Below are positions 1 through 6,586 of a DNA stretch of 47,724 nucleotides, piece by piece. The first letter of the stretch is position 1; each line of letters starts with the position of its first letter. Below the pieces are notes generated by a model. It was given only the letters and a program-made list of their open reading frames with translations, made no database searches and was not told the DNA's origin. This DNA is from a virus: the IMG/VR virus record IMGVR_UViG_3300031974_005641, positions 1 to 47,724 of that record. The stretch is one strand, 5' to 3'. Both the position numbers and the translations under genes were made by a program.

Positions 1-678
1 TTGCAAAAGAAAGCAGTCGTACTGGTTTCCGGTGGCTTAGATAGCGCTACGGTATTGGCCCAGGCAATAAAAGCAGGGTATGAGTGCTATGCCCTGGCAT
101 TTGATTATGGTCAGCGTCACCGCGCCGAATTAGTTGCCGCCAGCCGCGTTGCGGAAAGTGGCGGTGCCAAAGAATTTAAAATTATTAAATTAGATTTAAG
201 CAGTATTGGTGGCTCAGCCTTAACCGATATGAAAATCGATGTTCCCGATGCGGGCGCAGTGGGTATTCCAGTTACCTATGTGCCAGCGCGCAATACCGTG
301 TTTTTGTCGATTGCCCTAGGCTGGGCGGAAGTCCTCGATGCGGACGATATATTTATCGGCGTGAACGCAGTGGACTACTCGGGCTACCCAGATTGTCGCC
401 CAGCCTTTATAGAGGCCTTCGAGACCCTCGCGAATGTCGCGACCAAGGCCGGAGTGGAAGGGCATGGCATGCGCATCCACACCCCCTTAATGGCGCTCAG
501 TAAGGCGGATATCGTCAAGTTAGGTACTGGCCTAGGTGTTGATTATGGGCAAACAGTGTCCTGTTATCGGGCGAATACCGAAGGCGAAGCCTGTGGGCGA
601 TGCGACAGCTGCCATCTTCGTCGCGAAGGTTTTCTGCAAGCTGGCGTCGCTGATCCCACCCGATACCACAAACTGTAA
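1..678 (+). CDS. queC: 7-cyano-7-deazaguanine synthase QueC
   Basis: QueC converts 7-carboxy-7-deazaguanine to preQ0 with ATP and ammonia in the queuosine pathway (cytosol). The PP-loop SGGLDS is at residues 10-15, and the C-terminal zinc-binding cysteines are C188, C198, C201 and C204. At 225 residues it has the normal family length. The TTG at base 1 is taken as start because the protein aligns naturally from there, but the window begins at this base so an upstream start cannot be excluded. It is a host gene outside the prophage. Confidence 0.95.
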   Translation: MQKKAVVLVSGGLDSATVLAQAIKAGYECYALAFDYGQRHRAELVAASRVAESGGAKEFKIIKLDLSSIGGSALTDMKIDVPDAGAVGIPVTYVPARNTVFLSIALGWAEVLDADDIFIGVNAVDYSGYPDCRPAFIEAFETLANVATKAGVEGHGMRIHTPLMALSKADIVKLGTGLGVDYGQTVSCYRANTEGEACGRCDSCHLRREGFLQAGVADPTRYHKL

Positions 679-706
679 TAAAACTGCTTTTTTTAGTGTG
701 TTGCGG

Positions 707-734
707 TTGTTTTTTCTTTTGAAATCCGTATTAT
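707..734 (+). promoter_or_regulatory. likely tRNA-Lys promoter
   Basis: TTGTTT (707-712) and TATTAT (729-734) are separated by 16 bases and followed by a GC-rich stretch (GGCGCC), as in stable RNA promoters. It lies 145 bases before the tRNA. The rest of the 200-base queC-tRNA gap shows no gene. Confidence 0.5.
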
Positions 735-878
735 AGGCGCCTCTTTCGGGGTCACTGAAAAGACGCAATTTTGGCGATTAATCAGTGATTTAGGTCTGGT
801 AAATAATACTGGATTCATTCGGAAGATAGCATTACAATGCGGCCCCCGGAACTCGCGGGTAGCATAGTAAGAGAATAT

Positions 879-953
879 GGGCCGTTAGCTCAGTGGTAGA
901 GCAGTTGGCTTTTAACCAATTGGTCGATGGTTCGAATCCATCACGGCCCACCA
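879..953 (+). tRNA. tRNA-Lys(UUU), integration target
   Basis: The acceptor stem GGGCCGT/ACGGCCC, D-arm, anticodon loop CTTTTAA with anticodon TTT, T-arm with GGTTCGAATCC, and an encoded CCA are all present. It is the only intact copy in the window. The phage crossover occurred in its 3' half, so the gene is restored at attL while attR holds only the 3' remnant. Confidence 0.97.
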
Positions 954-961
954 TTTTCTCT
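906..961 (+). repeat. attL core (56 bp)
   Basis: Bases 906-961 are identical to 47597-47652. The repeat starts in the anticodon stem and runs past the CCA end into TTTTCTCT. Sequences diverge at once on both sides. Core within the tRNA 3' half next to a tyrosine integrase is the standard pattern. Confidence 0.96.
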
Positions 962-968
962 TACTGCC

Positions 969-990
969 AGTGATAGTGACCACTATCACT
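969..990. other. 10-bp perfect inverted repeat near attL
   Basis: AGTGATAGTG and CACTATCACT are separated by two bases. It lies between attL and the integrase stop. It has no T tract on the minus strand, so it is not a clean terminator for the integrase; an integrase or accessory-protein binding site in the attachment region is possible. Confidence 0.5.
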
Positions 991-1022
991 TCTCCCAAAA
1001 ACAACAGTCTCTCCCATAGAAT

Positions 1023-2051
1023 TCACTTTTTGTTGCTCATTCTAATTACCGATGTGCGGTATTTCCGCGTCATTGCTATTCGGCTGTGCTGTAATAATTC
1101 TTGAGCCTGGGCTTCGCTTAATTGGCTTGCTCTCACTTTCCGCAAATCGTGCTCGGTGAATCGTTTGGTGACGATGCCGCTCTCTACTGCTTTGACCATG
1201 TGGCGCTGCCAGATTGAGTCAAAACCTGAAGTTTTGCCTTCGTCATCGATGTACGGCTTGCCTTCTCGGGTGTGAAATAAGTGCATTCCCCGTATGTTGC
1301 CCGGTAAAGCCTGAATTGCGCCGACGATTTCGCGGGTTTCAGGTTCCCATTCCATCAAAAAGCTTTGGTAGGGTGGCTTGTTATTCTTGAACTTCATGCC
1401 GTCATCGACAATATCACGCCTTTCTAGCCTTAATAATTCGCCTTTACGGCGTCCGGTCCATACTTTTAGCGCAACATAGAGCTGCCATTTAGCGGGCAGG
1501 GTGGCAGCGAATGCTGAGATATCTTCAAGCGGCGGCACGTAGTCTTTGCTTTGCAGCGAAAACTTAACGACCTTTTTCCCGGTCATTGGGTGATCCGGGC
1601 GTAATCCCCACTCGATGGCCTTGGTAAACATGTGGCTCAATACTTCTAAGTCAAGATTAGCCTTTTTCTCAGATTCAGTTTTGCCGGTATGGTCGCGGTA
1701 CTGATAAATATGGTGTGGCTGAATCGCCTTAACTGCGTTGTCACAGAACACTTTGCGTATCCGTAGCAAGGAGTATTGATTAGAGCGCTGCGTTGCTGGC
1801 GCCTTCTTTGGCAGGGCTTCGAGCGCGTAGCGATCGCAGAGTTGCGCCATGGTGTTCACGTTGCCTTGGTAGCCTACGCGCTCAGCAAATGTCTGGTGCG
1901 CTTCGTGCAGCGTTTTTCCAAGCTTAAACTCACTCTTGCCCTCCCAAAATTGCTCAGCACCTTTCGGCACTCGATACAAATACATGCCATAGCGGAAGCG
2001 CCAACCCTTGGGCAGCGACTTGTTTTCCTTATTACGCTTTTTGGGACTCAT
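1023..2051 (-). CDS. int: phage tyrosine integrase
   Basis: Catalyses site-specific recombination between attP and the tRNA-Lys attB. Catalytic residues are visible in order: R201 in TGRRKGEL, H301 and R304 in HDLRK, H322 in LQHS and the nucleophile Y331 in KYR. The N-terminal part fits an arm-binding and core-binding domain. It reads toward attL and its start overlaps the upstream excisionase-like gene by 4 bases (ATGA), so it is translationally coupled to it. The 342-residue length is typical. It lacks nothing essential that I can see. Confidence 0.95.
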   Translation of the reverse strand: MSPKKRNKENKSLPKGWRFRYGMYLYRVPKGAEQFWEGKSEFKLGKTLHEAHQTFAERVGYQGNVNTMAQLCDRYALEALPKKAPATQRSNQYSLLRIRKVFCDNAVKAIQPHHIYQYRDHTGKTESEKKANLDLEVLSHMFTKAIEWGLRPDHPMTGKKVVKFSLQSKDYVPPLEDISAFAATLPAKWQLYVALKVWTGRRKGELLRLERRDIVDDGMKFKNNKPPYQSFLMEWEPETREIVGAIQALPGNIRGMHLFHTREGKPYIDDEGKTSGFDSIWQRHMVKAVESGIVTKRFTEHDLRKVRASQLSEAQAQELLQHSRIAMTRKYRTSVIRMSNKK

Positions 2052-2251
2052 GACAGATCCAGATTAACGGCCTCGGTGCCCATGGCCTTTAACCTCGGGT
2101 CACTTGGGTGGAGTGACAAACACTTTACCTTGCCGTCGGGGGTTCGTCCAAGCACCACGTACCCTAGCTGCCTGAGCACTCGCTCTTGCGCAGTAGGTCG
2201 TTGACGCGACGTTACGCTTTCAATTTCAGCTTCAGTTAGCCATTGACTCAT
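2048..2251 (-). CDS. DUF4224-like protein, possible excisionase
   Basis: This 67-residue protein has the pattern LTEAEIESVTSRQRPTAQ followed by RQLGYVVLGRTPDGKV, which I associate with small DUF4224-type phage proteins usually found just before integrase. Such proteins look like single winged-helix DNA-binding domains. The 4-base overlaps with the genes on both sides suggest co-translation with integrase. A role in excision or integrase control is inferred from position, not shown. Confidence 0.75.
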   Translation of the reverse strand: MSQWLTEAEIESVTSRQRPTAQERVLRQLGYVVLGRTPDGKVKCLSLHPSDPRLKAMGTEAVNLDLS

Positions 2252-2469
2252 GCTCTATTTCCTCGGCCTATAAACCAATCCAGCGCATCGCAGATAGCCG
2301 GATATTCGTACCAGTTCTCGATTTCACGCGTTGCAGCGCGATCTCTGTAAAATGTTGGGCCTAGATAACGGTGCCAGTCCAAAAAGACGTGGGTGCCGTT
2401 TTTAAGCCGTAGGCGGTGCCATGAGCTGCTAGCGCAGACGATGGCCTGGCCAATGTTTGTACAGGGCAT
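2248..2469 (-). CDS. hypothetical phage protein
   Basis: A 73-residue protein rich in tryptophan and arginine (WHRLRLKNGTHVFLDWHRYLGP). I do not recognise a family. The ATG at 2469 is preceded by GGGAG at a good distance, and its stop overlaps the next gene by 4 bases. It is the first gene after the cassette-like block, and its leader begins at the GTTAAGC core that ends the last attC-like site. Confidence 0.75.
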   Translation of the reverse strand: MPCTNIGQAIVCASSSWHRLRLKNGTHVFLDWHRYLGPTFYRDRAATREIENWYEYPAICDALDWFIGRGNRA

Positions 2470-2487
2470 TAACGTTCACTCTCCCGC

Positions 2488-2547
2488 GCTTAACTTTGTC
2501 GCTATTTCGGATTATCAAGCCTGTTGGGTTGATAGCGTGTGTTAGCT
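2488..2547 (-). repeat. attC-like site 6 (array end)
   Basis: On the minus strand it starts with AGCTAAC (2547-2541), holding the stop codon of the upstream gene, and ends with GTTAAGC (2494-2488), a full GTTRRRY core. Inside, CGCTAT pairs with ATAGCG and TATCAA with TTGATA. Confidence 0.7.
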
Positions 2548-2787
2548 GCACACTGACTTCCCAAGATTTTCATAATATTCAAGCTGTTCATCCCACTCGA
2601 TTGGCTTCTTGATAACGCAAGATTCGCAATGGTATTCACCCTCATCAACTTCGTAACAGGTTCTTTCGTAGTAGACTTTTCCACCTTCGGTAATTGCTTT
2701 ATCACAAGTCGAGCACTCATCTTCGCCGTTCGATTTCCAGTCGCACAGCATAAATCCTGTAATTTTTAGAGCTTCTTTTATGTCCAT
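2542..2787 (-). CDS. small zinc-ribbon protein in a cassette
   Basis: An 81-residue acidic protein with two CxxC pairs, CSTC and CESC, about 25 residues apart, plus a lone Cys before the first pair. This suggests a small zinc-bound fold. The ATG at 2787 is chosen because GGAGG lies 6 bases upstream; the longer ORF would start inside that site and inside the preceding attC-like site. The stop codon is in the R'' core of the next palindrome. Function unknown; no family recognised. Confidence 0.75.
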   Translation of the reverse strand: MDIKEALKITGFMLCDWKSNGEDECSTCDKAITEGGKVYYERTCYEVDEGEYHCESCVIKKPIEWDEQLEYYENLGKSVCS

Positions 2788-2799
2788 TTCAGCCTCCGC

Positions 2800-2852
2800 A
2801 GCTAACAAACAATTGCAGCCAGACCTTCGGCTGCTGAATAAAAGGGTTATGC
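2800..2852 (-). repeat. attC-like site 5
   Basis: Minus strand: R'' GCATAAC (2852-2846), R' GTTAGCT (2806-2800), 53 bp. The arm TTCAGCAGCC pairs with GGCTGCAA leaving two extrahelical bases (CA). The R'' contains the XRE gene's stop codon. Confidence 0.75.
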
Positions 2853-3089
2853 GCCCACGACTCGACGCACTACAATTGTTTCTTCAACAACCTCAGTTTC
2901 ATCGGGCCATATGTCGTACACCGATTTTCCGAGCACACATGCAATGGCGTAGGCTGTCGTTATTTTAGGCGCGGAGCCGGTTTCTTTTTCGAGGTCGTGC
3001 AAGTGCGACTTACTTAGCCCGCACATATCACCAAGCCCTTCTAAAGTTAAGCCGGCATCCTGCCTAATTTTCTTCAAGTTGCTTTTCAT
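2847..3089 (-). CDS. XRE-family helix-turn-helix regulator
   Basis: An 80-residue protein with an HTH_3 domain over about residues 4-55 (NLKKIRQDAGLTLEGLGDMCGLSKSHLHDLEK), followed by a short acidic tail. The ATG at 3089 overlaps the stop of the Acb2-like gene (TGATG), so the two are co-translated and share one cassette. Likely a DNA-binding regulator of its own cassette. A longer reading frame begins 39 bases upstream but overlaps the previous gene without a ribosome site. Confidence 0.85.
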   Translation of the reverse strand: MKSNLKKIRQDAGLTLEGLGDMCGLSKSHLHDLEKETGSAPKITTAYAIACVLGKSVYDIWPDETEVVEETIVVRRVVGA

Positions 3090-3313
3090 CAAAAAGTTGT
3101 TGGCTGGGCAACGCCGCGAATCGCCCACATAAAACCTTGCTGCAAATTTGTTTTACCCAATGCAACATTGCGTTTATCTGTACTATTCGTTGCTTCAAGC
3201 TTGGCAATAAATTCGCCACACTTTTCAGCCAAAGCCTTGCCCTCATTCATCAAGTCAATTTCTTCCTGACTTAAATCACGGTAGCCTTTTATCTTCTTGT
3301 GTTGATTATCCAT
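3089..3313 (-). CDS. Acb2/Tad1-like anti-CBASS/anti-Thoeris protein
   Basis: Acb2/Tad1 proteins sponge the cyclic nucleotide or cyclic ADP-ribose signals of CBASS and Thoeris and so block abortive infection. This 74-residue protein has the family pattern: NQHKKIKGYRDLSQEEIDLMN at the start, a helical hairpin, and a C-terminal LQQGFMWAIRGVAQPTTF. The match is from my memory of the family. The ATG at 3313 has GGAG nine bases upstream. It is coupled to the XRE gene (TGATG) and bounded by attC-like sites, so it appears to travel as a cassette. Confidence 0.82.
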   Translation of the reverse strand: MDNQHKKIKGYRDLSQEEIDLMNEGKALAEKCGEFIAKLEATNSTDKRNVALGKTNLQQGFMWAIRGVAQPTTF

Positions 3314-3332
3314 CGCTTCTATCTCCGTCAGC

Positions 3333-3394
3333 GCATAACAAAGGTAGGCAGCAGGACGGCGCTGACGCTTCGCCGCTGCTACCAAGGGTTATGT
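3333..3394 (-). repeat. attC-like site 4
   Basis: Minus strand: R'' ACATAAC (3394-3388), R' GTTATGC (3339-3333), 62 bp. The arm GGTAGCAGC pairs with GCTGCCTACC with one bulged C on the 3' arm, and CGGCG pairs with CGCCG further in. The R'' holds the upstream gene's TAA. Confidence 0.8.
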
Positions 3395-3625
3395 TCCTAT
3401 GCCGTATAGTTGCTTCAAGTGCTCCGTTGCAGCCTCTCTCAGCTCCGTCATCGTCGTAACGTTAAAAAGTTTTTCATCGTTCCAATCTCCAGTATCGTAG
3501 AAAGCATGACCAGATCCATCGGGTTCTAAGTGCATCGTCACGTGGGTGTTCAGAATCGACCATTCTTCTTCTGGGCATCCGCAGCCTTCGTCGCTCAGTC
3601 CGCTTTTAAGAAGTTCACAATCCAT
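3389..3625 (-). CDS. hypothetical acidic protein in a cassette
   Basis: A 78-residue acidic protein with no family I recognise; residues 20-45 (WSILNTHVTMHLEPDGSGHAFYD) look like beta strands and the C-terminus (MTELREAATEHLKQLYG) like an amphipathic helix. GAGGT five bases before the ATG at 3625 sets the start. The stop codon sits in the R'' core of attC-like site 4. Cassette genes of unknown function like this are typical of environmental integrons. Confidence 0.75.
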   Translation of the reverse strand: MDCELLKSGLSDEGCGCPEEEWSILNTHVTMHLEPDGSGHAFYDTGDWNDEKLFNVTTMTELREAATEHLKQLYGIGT

Positions 3626-3637
3626 ATCTACCTCGGC

Positions 3638-3702
3638 ACATAACAATCAAAGGCAGCGCGACGGCGCATACAGCGCGCCTCGCCTGCTTGTGGGGGTTAG
3701 AA
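3638..3702 (-). repeat. attC-like site 3
   Basis: Minus strand: R'' TTCTAAC (3702-3696), R' GTTATGT (3644-3638), 65 bp. The 15-base arm AAGCAGGCGAGGCGC pairs fully with GCGCCGTCGCGCTGCCTT, leaving three single bulged bases, all on the 3' arm. Extrahelical bases on one arm are a defining attC feature. Confidence 0.82.
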
Positions 3703-4032
3703 CGCTATTCTCTTCACTAAGTCGAGCGCTGCTTTTTCGTCAACTTTTGTCGACCATTGAAGATGGTTCACGTTCCAGTAAATTTCCTCTGGGCACAGCC
3801 CGCCGCGCTGAGCCAGCCTTTCTAGTGTCTGGCTGTGTACATTTAGCGCCCAAGCATCATCAAGTTCGCTCCACTTCACCGAGGACGGGCAGTCTTTGTA
3901 TCTGTCATAACTCAGCACGGGGAACTTGCGTTCTAACAAGTCGCTGTTGCAGGAACTCGCTTTTGCTTCATCATTGCATTTGCAATACGTTCCAAACGCC
4001 CCGCACTCAAGCTCACAATTTTCTTTACTCAT
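3697..4032 (-). CDS. hypothetical cysteine-rich protein, may span a cassette boundary
   Basis: A 111-residue ORF starting at ATG 4032 with GAGGA eight bases upstream. The N-terminal third is rich in cysteine (CELECGAFGTYCKC) and the rest is unlike it. The core GTTAGAA that matches this unit's own R'' lies inside the ORF at 3937-3931, so the first 32 codons may belong to the preceding attC-like site and the original cassette product may start later (GTG in PVLSYDRY). No family recognised. Confidence 0.6.
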   Translation of the reverse strand: MSKENCELECGAFGTYCKCNDEAKASSCNSDLLERKFPVLSYDRYKDCPSSVKWSELDDAWALNVHSQTLERLAQRGGLCPEEIYWNVNHLQWSTKVDEKAALDLVKRIAF

Positions 4033-4061
4033 TCGCTCGTCCTCAAAGCTCAGGGTTATCC
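3931..4061 (-). repeat. candidate attC-like site 2 (131 bp)
   Basis: Minus strand: R'' GGATAAC (4061-4055), with the stop of the PP-loop gene, and R' GTTAGAA (3937-3931). TTGAGGAC pairs with GTTCCTGCAA with two bulges, but the rest of the arm is weakly paired. It is placed mainly because its two cores match those of the neighbouring units. Confidence 0.4.
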
Positions 4062-4784
4062 GTCCATGCACTCGCATGCCACGTCCGGTGTAAACAGATC
4101 GCCCTGCGCGTCATCAAATTCTAAAAAATCTTTCCAAGCCCATGATCGCGCCAATCCTTTCGCGTGTGTCAACTCTGCGTTTTCCTCCATGTGGATCGCT
4201 CGCGCGATCAGGTCTGGGTGATCTTCCTTGAGCTGCTTAATCTCATGCGGCTTTGTAGCTGGGCAGAAAAAGCAGGCGCTCTTTCCGGGCTGCGGCAAAC
4301 CTGCACGCGCTATCGCCTCAATACATTCCTGCCGCCCCCAGTTCCATTCAACCAGCGGGTATCGCGTGCCCTCGTATTTCTTCCGGTGCGCTTCGCCAGC
4401 ATCAATGCCAACCCAAAACCAAGGGGCGATGTGGCCTTGCTTCTTTAGCCACCGTTTTTGCGGCCTTATCTTGTATCGCTCTGAACAGCTCTTAAAACCA
4501 TAGGCAAGACCCGGCAATGCATTGCGGTTTAAGCAATCCTGCTCCAGCGTTATATGCTCGCGCACGGTCACGATCCGAGGAAAGCCAATTGATTCACACC
4601 AGTCGCTTACCGTATCTCTATGCGCGTAGGTTTCCGGTCTTTCCCCCCCTGTATCGGCAAATACAATAATGTCTGGCCTCTCGCCTCGCTCATACAGGCC
4701 CACCAACATCGCCGTGCTATTAGTCCCAGCTCCGTAGCTGACCACGGATGGACGGATAACAACTGTGTCAACTGCGACATTCAT
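4056..4784 (-). CDS. PAPS reductase-family PP-loop protein
   Basis: A 242-residue adenine nucleotide alpha-hydrolase-fold protein. The PP-loop SYGAGTNSTAML is near residues 16-27, followed by VFADTGGERPETY, and there are cysteines at CSERYK and CFFCPA. Phage relatives are annotated as PAPS reductase family; their substrates are mostly unknown and include nucleic acid thiolation candidates. The ATG at 4784 has GGAG nine bases upstream, but both lie inside attC-like site 1; a GTG at VVSYG just after the core is the alternative. Not linked to other dnd-type genes here. Confidence 0.8.
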   Translation of the reverse strand: MNVAVDTVVIRPSVVSYGAGTNSTAMLVGLYERGERPDIIVFADTGGERPETYAHRDTVSDWCESIGFPRIVTVREHITLEQDCLNRNALPGLAYGFKSCSERYKIRPQKRWLKKQGHIAPWFWVGIDAGEAHRKKYEGTRYPLVEWNWGRQECIEAIARAGLPQPGKSACFFCPATKPHEIKQLKEDHPDLIARAIHMEENAELTHAKGLARSWAWKDFLEFDDAQGDLFTPDVACECMDG

Positions 4785-4825
4785 TCCGCTTCGCTCCATT
4801 CATGCGCGTTACACATGGGTTATGT
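4754..4825 (-). repeat. attC-like site 1
   Basis: Minus strand: R'' ACATAAC (4825-4819), R' GTTATCC (4760-4754), 72 bp. The arm TGTGTAACGCGCAT pairs over all 14 bases with ATGTCGCAGTTGACACA, leaving three single bulged bases on the 3' arm. This is the cleanest attC-like fold of the set. Confidence 0.83.
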
Positions 4826-5107
4826 GTCTTCTCGCCACTGAATTGGCTCATCAACAGGTAGGTTGTAATCGGTTTCTGATCCATCGGTAGCCCAACCCGC
4901 TGGAAATCCGCCGCATCTTGTCCCGAGCATACAAACAGGGCGGTCACTCCAAAAAATTCTGCATTCTTCGCCGCCACCGTAATAACCTATAATTGTTTCA
5001 CCGCTTTTTGGTGCTTCGTCCATGCCACGCCACGTAACAACAGGCTGTTGAGCGGACTGCCGGCACTCTGGGCAGCTTCCGTTGCAATTTGCTAAATCTA
5101 CACACAT
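4820..5107 (-). CDS. hypothetical protein with phage WRxMxEAPKxG motif
   Basis: A 95-residue protein. The segment WRGMDEAPKSGETIIGYYGG and the C-terminal PIQWRE resemble the DUF551-like pattern common in small phage proteins (start motif plus final tryptophan motif). Four cysteines in the first 20 residues (MCVDLANCNGSCPEC) may bind a metal. AAGGAA before ATG 5107 sets the start. The stop lies in the R'' of attC-like site 1; no clean start core is visible upstream, so it may be the original insertion edge of the array. Confidence 0.7.
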   Translation of the reverse strand: MCVDLANCNGSCPECRQSAQQPVVTWRGMDEAPKSGETIIGYYGGGEECRIFWSDRPVCMLGTRCGGFPAGWATDGSETDYNLPVDEPIQWREDT

Positions 5108-5143
5108 ATTCAGTTCCTTATTTTCCAGCCGTAAAGCCAAGGG

Positions 5144-5464
5144 CTACACGTTACCGATCTCTAAGACTTTCCCCAGCCCGATAACGAAATACATCTGGCT
5201 ATTTTCAAGCTGCTCATTGTTGTCGGGCTCGCAATATTCGCCAGCCATTATTGCTGTGCCAATGAACTCGCAGCGGATAAAAGGCCGATGCTTGCCGTAG
5301 CCGTGCGTAAAGCGCACCTCGTCAAAATCTTGGCACCCATTTTTACCGAGCAATCGGCTCATCCAGTGCTGCTTATACTCGCGGTATTCAAATACCTTTT
5401 CGCCGCTGGCTATCAAGTCAAACCACGGCTTTTTGAGCGTTAGCTGCAGAACTGCCTTACTCAC
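5144..5464 (-). CDS. ASCH-domain protein
   Basis: A 106-residue protein with the ASCH opening LTLKKPWFDLIASGEKVFEYRE and the later strand FIRCEFIGTAI. ASCH domains bind RNA or modified nucleosides. No ATG is near; the GTG at 5464 overlaps the end of the upstream gene (GTGAGTAA) and puts the ASCH motif at the N-terminus, so it is preferred over the longer frame. A second ASCH gene lies at 23415. Confidence 0.8.
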   Translation of the reverse strand: MSKAVLQLTLKKPWFDLIASGEKVFEYREYKQHWMSRLLGKNGCQDFDEVRFTHGYGKHRPFIRCEFIGTAIMAGEYCEPDNNEQLENSQMYFVIGLGKVLEIGNV

Positions 5465-5645
5465 GCGACACCCCAAACTCTCTGTTGAAATCCGCATCAA
5501 AGCGCGCCATGTCGATCTTGGCGTCGTGGGCTTCTTCCTCCATGGCAAAGAAGGCATCGACCTCGTCTTCGTACTTTTCGAGCGCTGTGTCCCACTCGCT
5601 GTCATTCGCGTAGTCTTCGCGCTTTGGGTATTTGGGCTTAATCAC
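5457..5645 (-). CDS. hypothetical acidic protein
   Basis: A 62-residue, strongly acidic and aromatic protein (WDTALEKYEDEVDAFFAMEEEAHDAKIDM), probably helical. GGAGG six bases before the GTG at 5645 favours that start over a GTG 15 bases upstream that overlaps the ribosome site. The ASCH gene start overlaps its end. No function recognised. Confidence 0.65.
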   Translation of the reverse strand: MIKPKYPKREDYANDSEWDTALEKYEDEVDAFFAMEEEAHDAKIDMARFDADFNREFGVSRE

Positions 5646-5841
5646 TGGCCACCTCCACACTAATTTTCACTTTTACAATTTCCGTTTTCTGAAACAGATC
5701 TGGCGTTTGCTGATAGCGCAACGATCTGGCCTCGCCTCGGGTGGTGCATACGCTCCAAGCGAGGGGTTTTCAGCCTCCTTCACCTTCAGCGCCCAGCCGT
5801 CGAAGCCGAAGCGCTTGTGGAGCGATAGTCGAGGAAGCGTT

Positions 5842-6036
5842 TCATGCAGCTTTGCGTACCGCGCGATATTCTTTGCAGCATTCCGCACTGCACCAAGCGT
5901 TGTTGTGCCGATGTGTAGCACCGCACTGCAAGCACTGTTTTTTGGCTCTTGGCTGCATAGGTGCCTTGAGCAGGGACTTGCCATCGCCTGCGTAATTGGC
6001 AGACAACATCATCGCTATTAGGGTTGTTAGATTCAT
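5842..6036 (-). CDS. small zinc-finger-like protein
   Basis: A 64-residue protein whose second half, [20 protein letters not shown], is a treble-clef-like CxxC...CxxxC cluster. The first ten residues are hydrophobic. The ATG at 6036 overlaps the csrA stop by 4 bases and GGAGA lies upstream. The following 196 bases (5646-5841) hold no convincing gene, only the tail of a competing frame (5673-5984). Confidence 0.65.
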   Translation of the reverse strand: MNLTTLIAMMLSANYAGDGKSLLKAPMQPRAKKQCLQCGATHRHNNAWCSAECCKEYRAVRKAA

Positions 6037-6215
6037 GCTGTCTTCTCCAATTGAATGCGGTTGTGGATTTCTTCGCGGTGGACGGCGATATCCTTCGGGG
6101 CCGTTACACCTAGCCGAACCTGATTGCCTTTAACGCCCATGACCGTCACTTCAACGGTGGCCCCGGGTATTTCTACGATGATGGTTTCACCGATCCGTCT
6201 TGTTAGTAACAACAT
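6033..6215 (-). CDS. csrA: phage-encoded carbon storage regulator CsrA
   Basis: A 60-residue CsrA/RsmA that binds GGA-containing hairpins in mRNA leaders and changes translation or decay. [25 protein letters not shown] and [12 protein letters not shown] are all canonical, including the arginines of the RNA-binding surface (R6, R7 and R47), so it should be active. AGGAA precedes the ATG at 6215. Inside a recombination operon it could retune host or phage translation in lysogeny or early lysis. Its gene overlaps the next by 4 bases. Confidence 0.95.
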   Translation of the reverse strand: MLLLTRRIGETIIVEIPGATVEVTVMGVKGNQVRLGVTAPKDIAVHREEIHNRIQLEKTA

Positions 6216-6282
6216 CTCAATATTCCTTATTGGGTGGCGGTAAAGCGCTCTAAATCTCGGTCGAGCGGTGCTCGTTGACCAT

Positions 6283-6525
6283 TCAAAACGCAGTACCGCC
6301 GAAATTGGTACCGCCCTCAGCGGCCCTGCTCACCGACCACTGAGGACTTGACGTTTCTTTGGAATACACAAGCAGTTTTCCTATGCTTAAACGTCCAAAC
6401 ATGCAGCGGGGTTTCTTGGCCCCCGCAAAGCAGCCAGTCTCTAATGTCACGGCTCCAATGGCTTCTGCAATAACCGGTGTTAGGGTTGTCTGGCTTGGCC
6501 CGTTCCCAGTATTTGTTTTCACCAT
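6283..6525 (-). CDS. hypothetical protein, competing frame A
   Basis: An 80-residue frame from ATG 6525 with GAGG nine bases upstream ([14 protein letters not shown]...[25 protein letters not shown]). It shares DNA with frame B (6317-6586) and only one is likely real. Codon choice in the middle looks natural in this frame and it has a normal ATG, so I lean slightly to it. No family recognised. Confidence 0.42.
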   Translation of the reverse strand: MVKTNTGNGPSQTTLTPVIAEAIGAVTLETGCFAGAKKPRCMFGRLSIGKLLVYSKETSSPQWSVSRAAEGGTNFGGTAF

Positions 6526-6586
6526 CTTCAACGCCCTCGGGTGTGTATTCGTTAAGCCGCTTCTTCTTGCTCGCCGTAGCCGTCAA
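6317..6586 (-). CDS. hypothetical protein, competing frame B
   Basis: An 89-residue frame ([29 protein letters not shown]...[11 protein letters not shown]). It needs a TTG start overlapping the upstream gene by 35 bases with no well-placed ribosome site. Its residue mix, with charged and aromatic residues, looks protein-like. Listed as the alternative to frame A. Confidence 0.38.
   Translation of the reverse strand: MTATASKKKRLNEYTPEGVEDGENKYWERAKPDNPNTGYCRSHWSRDIRDWLLCGGQETPLHVWTFKHRKTACVFQRNVKSSVVGEQGR

Larger units (their letters stand above)
2488..4825 (-). mobile_element. integron-like gene cassette array (no integrase)
   Basis: Reading the minus strand, small genes alternate with attC-like palindromes. 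For five successive units the core at the unit start is the reverse complement of the R'' core at its end: GTTATCC (4760/4055), GTTAGAA (3937/3696), GTTATGT (3644/3388), GTTATGC (3339/2846) and GTTAGCT (2806/2541). This is expected when each unit was once a circular cassette recombined between G and TT. No IntI-type integrase gene is in the window, so it resembles a CALIN-type array inside a phage operon. That comparison is inference. Confidence 0.78.

Noticed and set aside
1023-2051. Integrase as an IntI-type integron integrase for the cassette array
   Set aside because: It is a standard phage integrase by place and pairing with attL, and I see no sign of the extra IntI patch.
5673-5984. 103-residue minus-strand ORF
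   Set aside because: It overlaps the better supported zinc-finger ORF at 5842-6036, lacks a ribosome site, and its cysteine/arginine-rich content looks like an off-frame reading.
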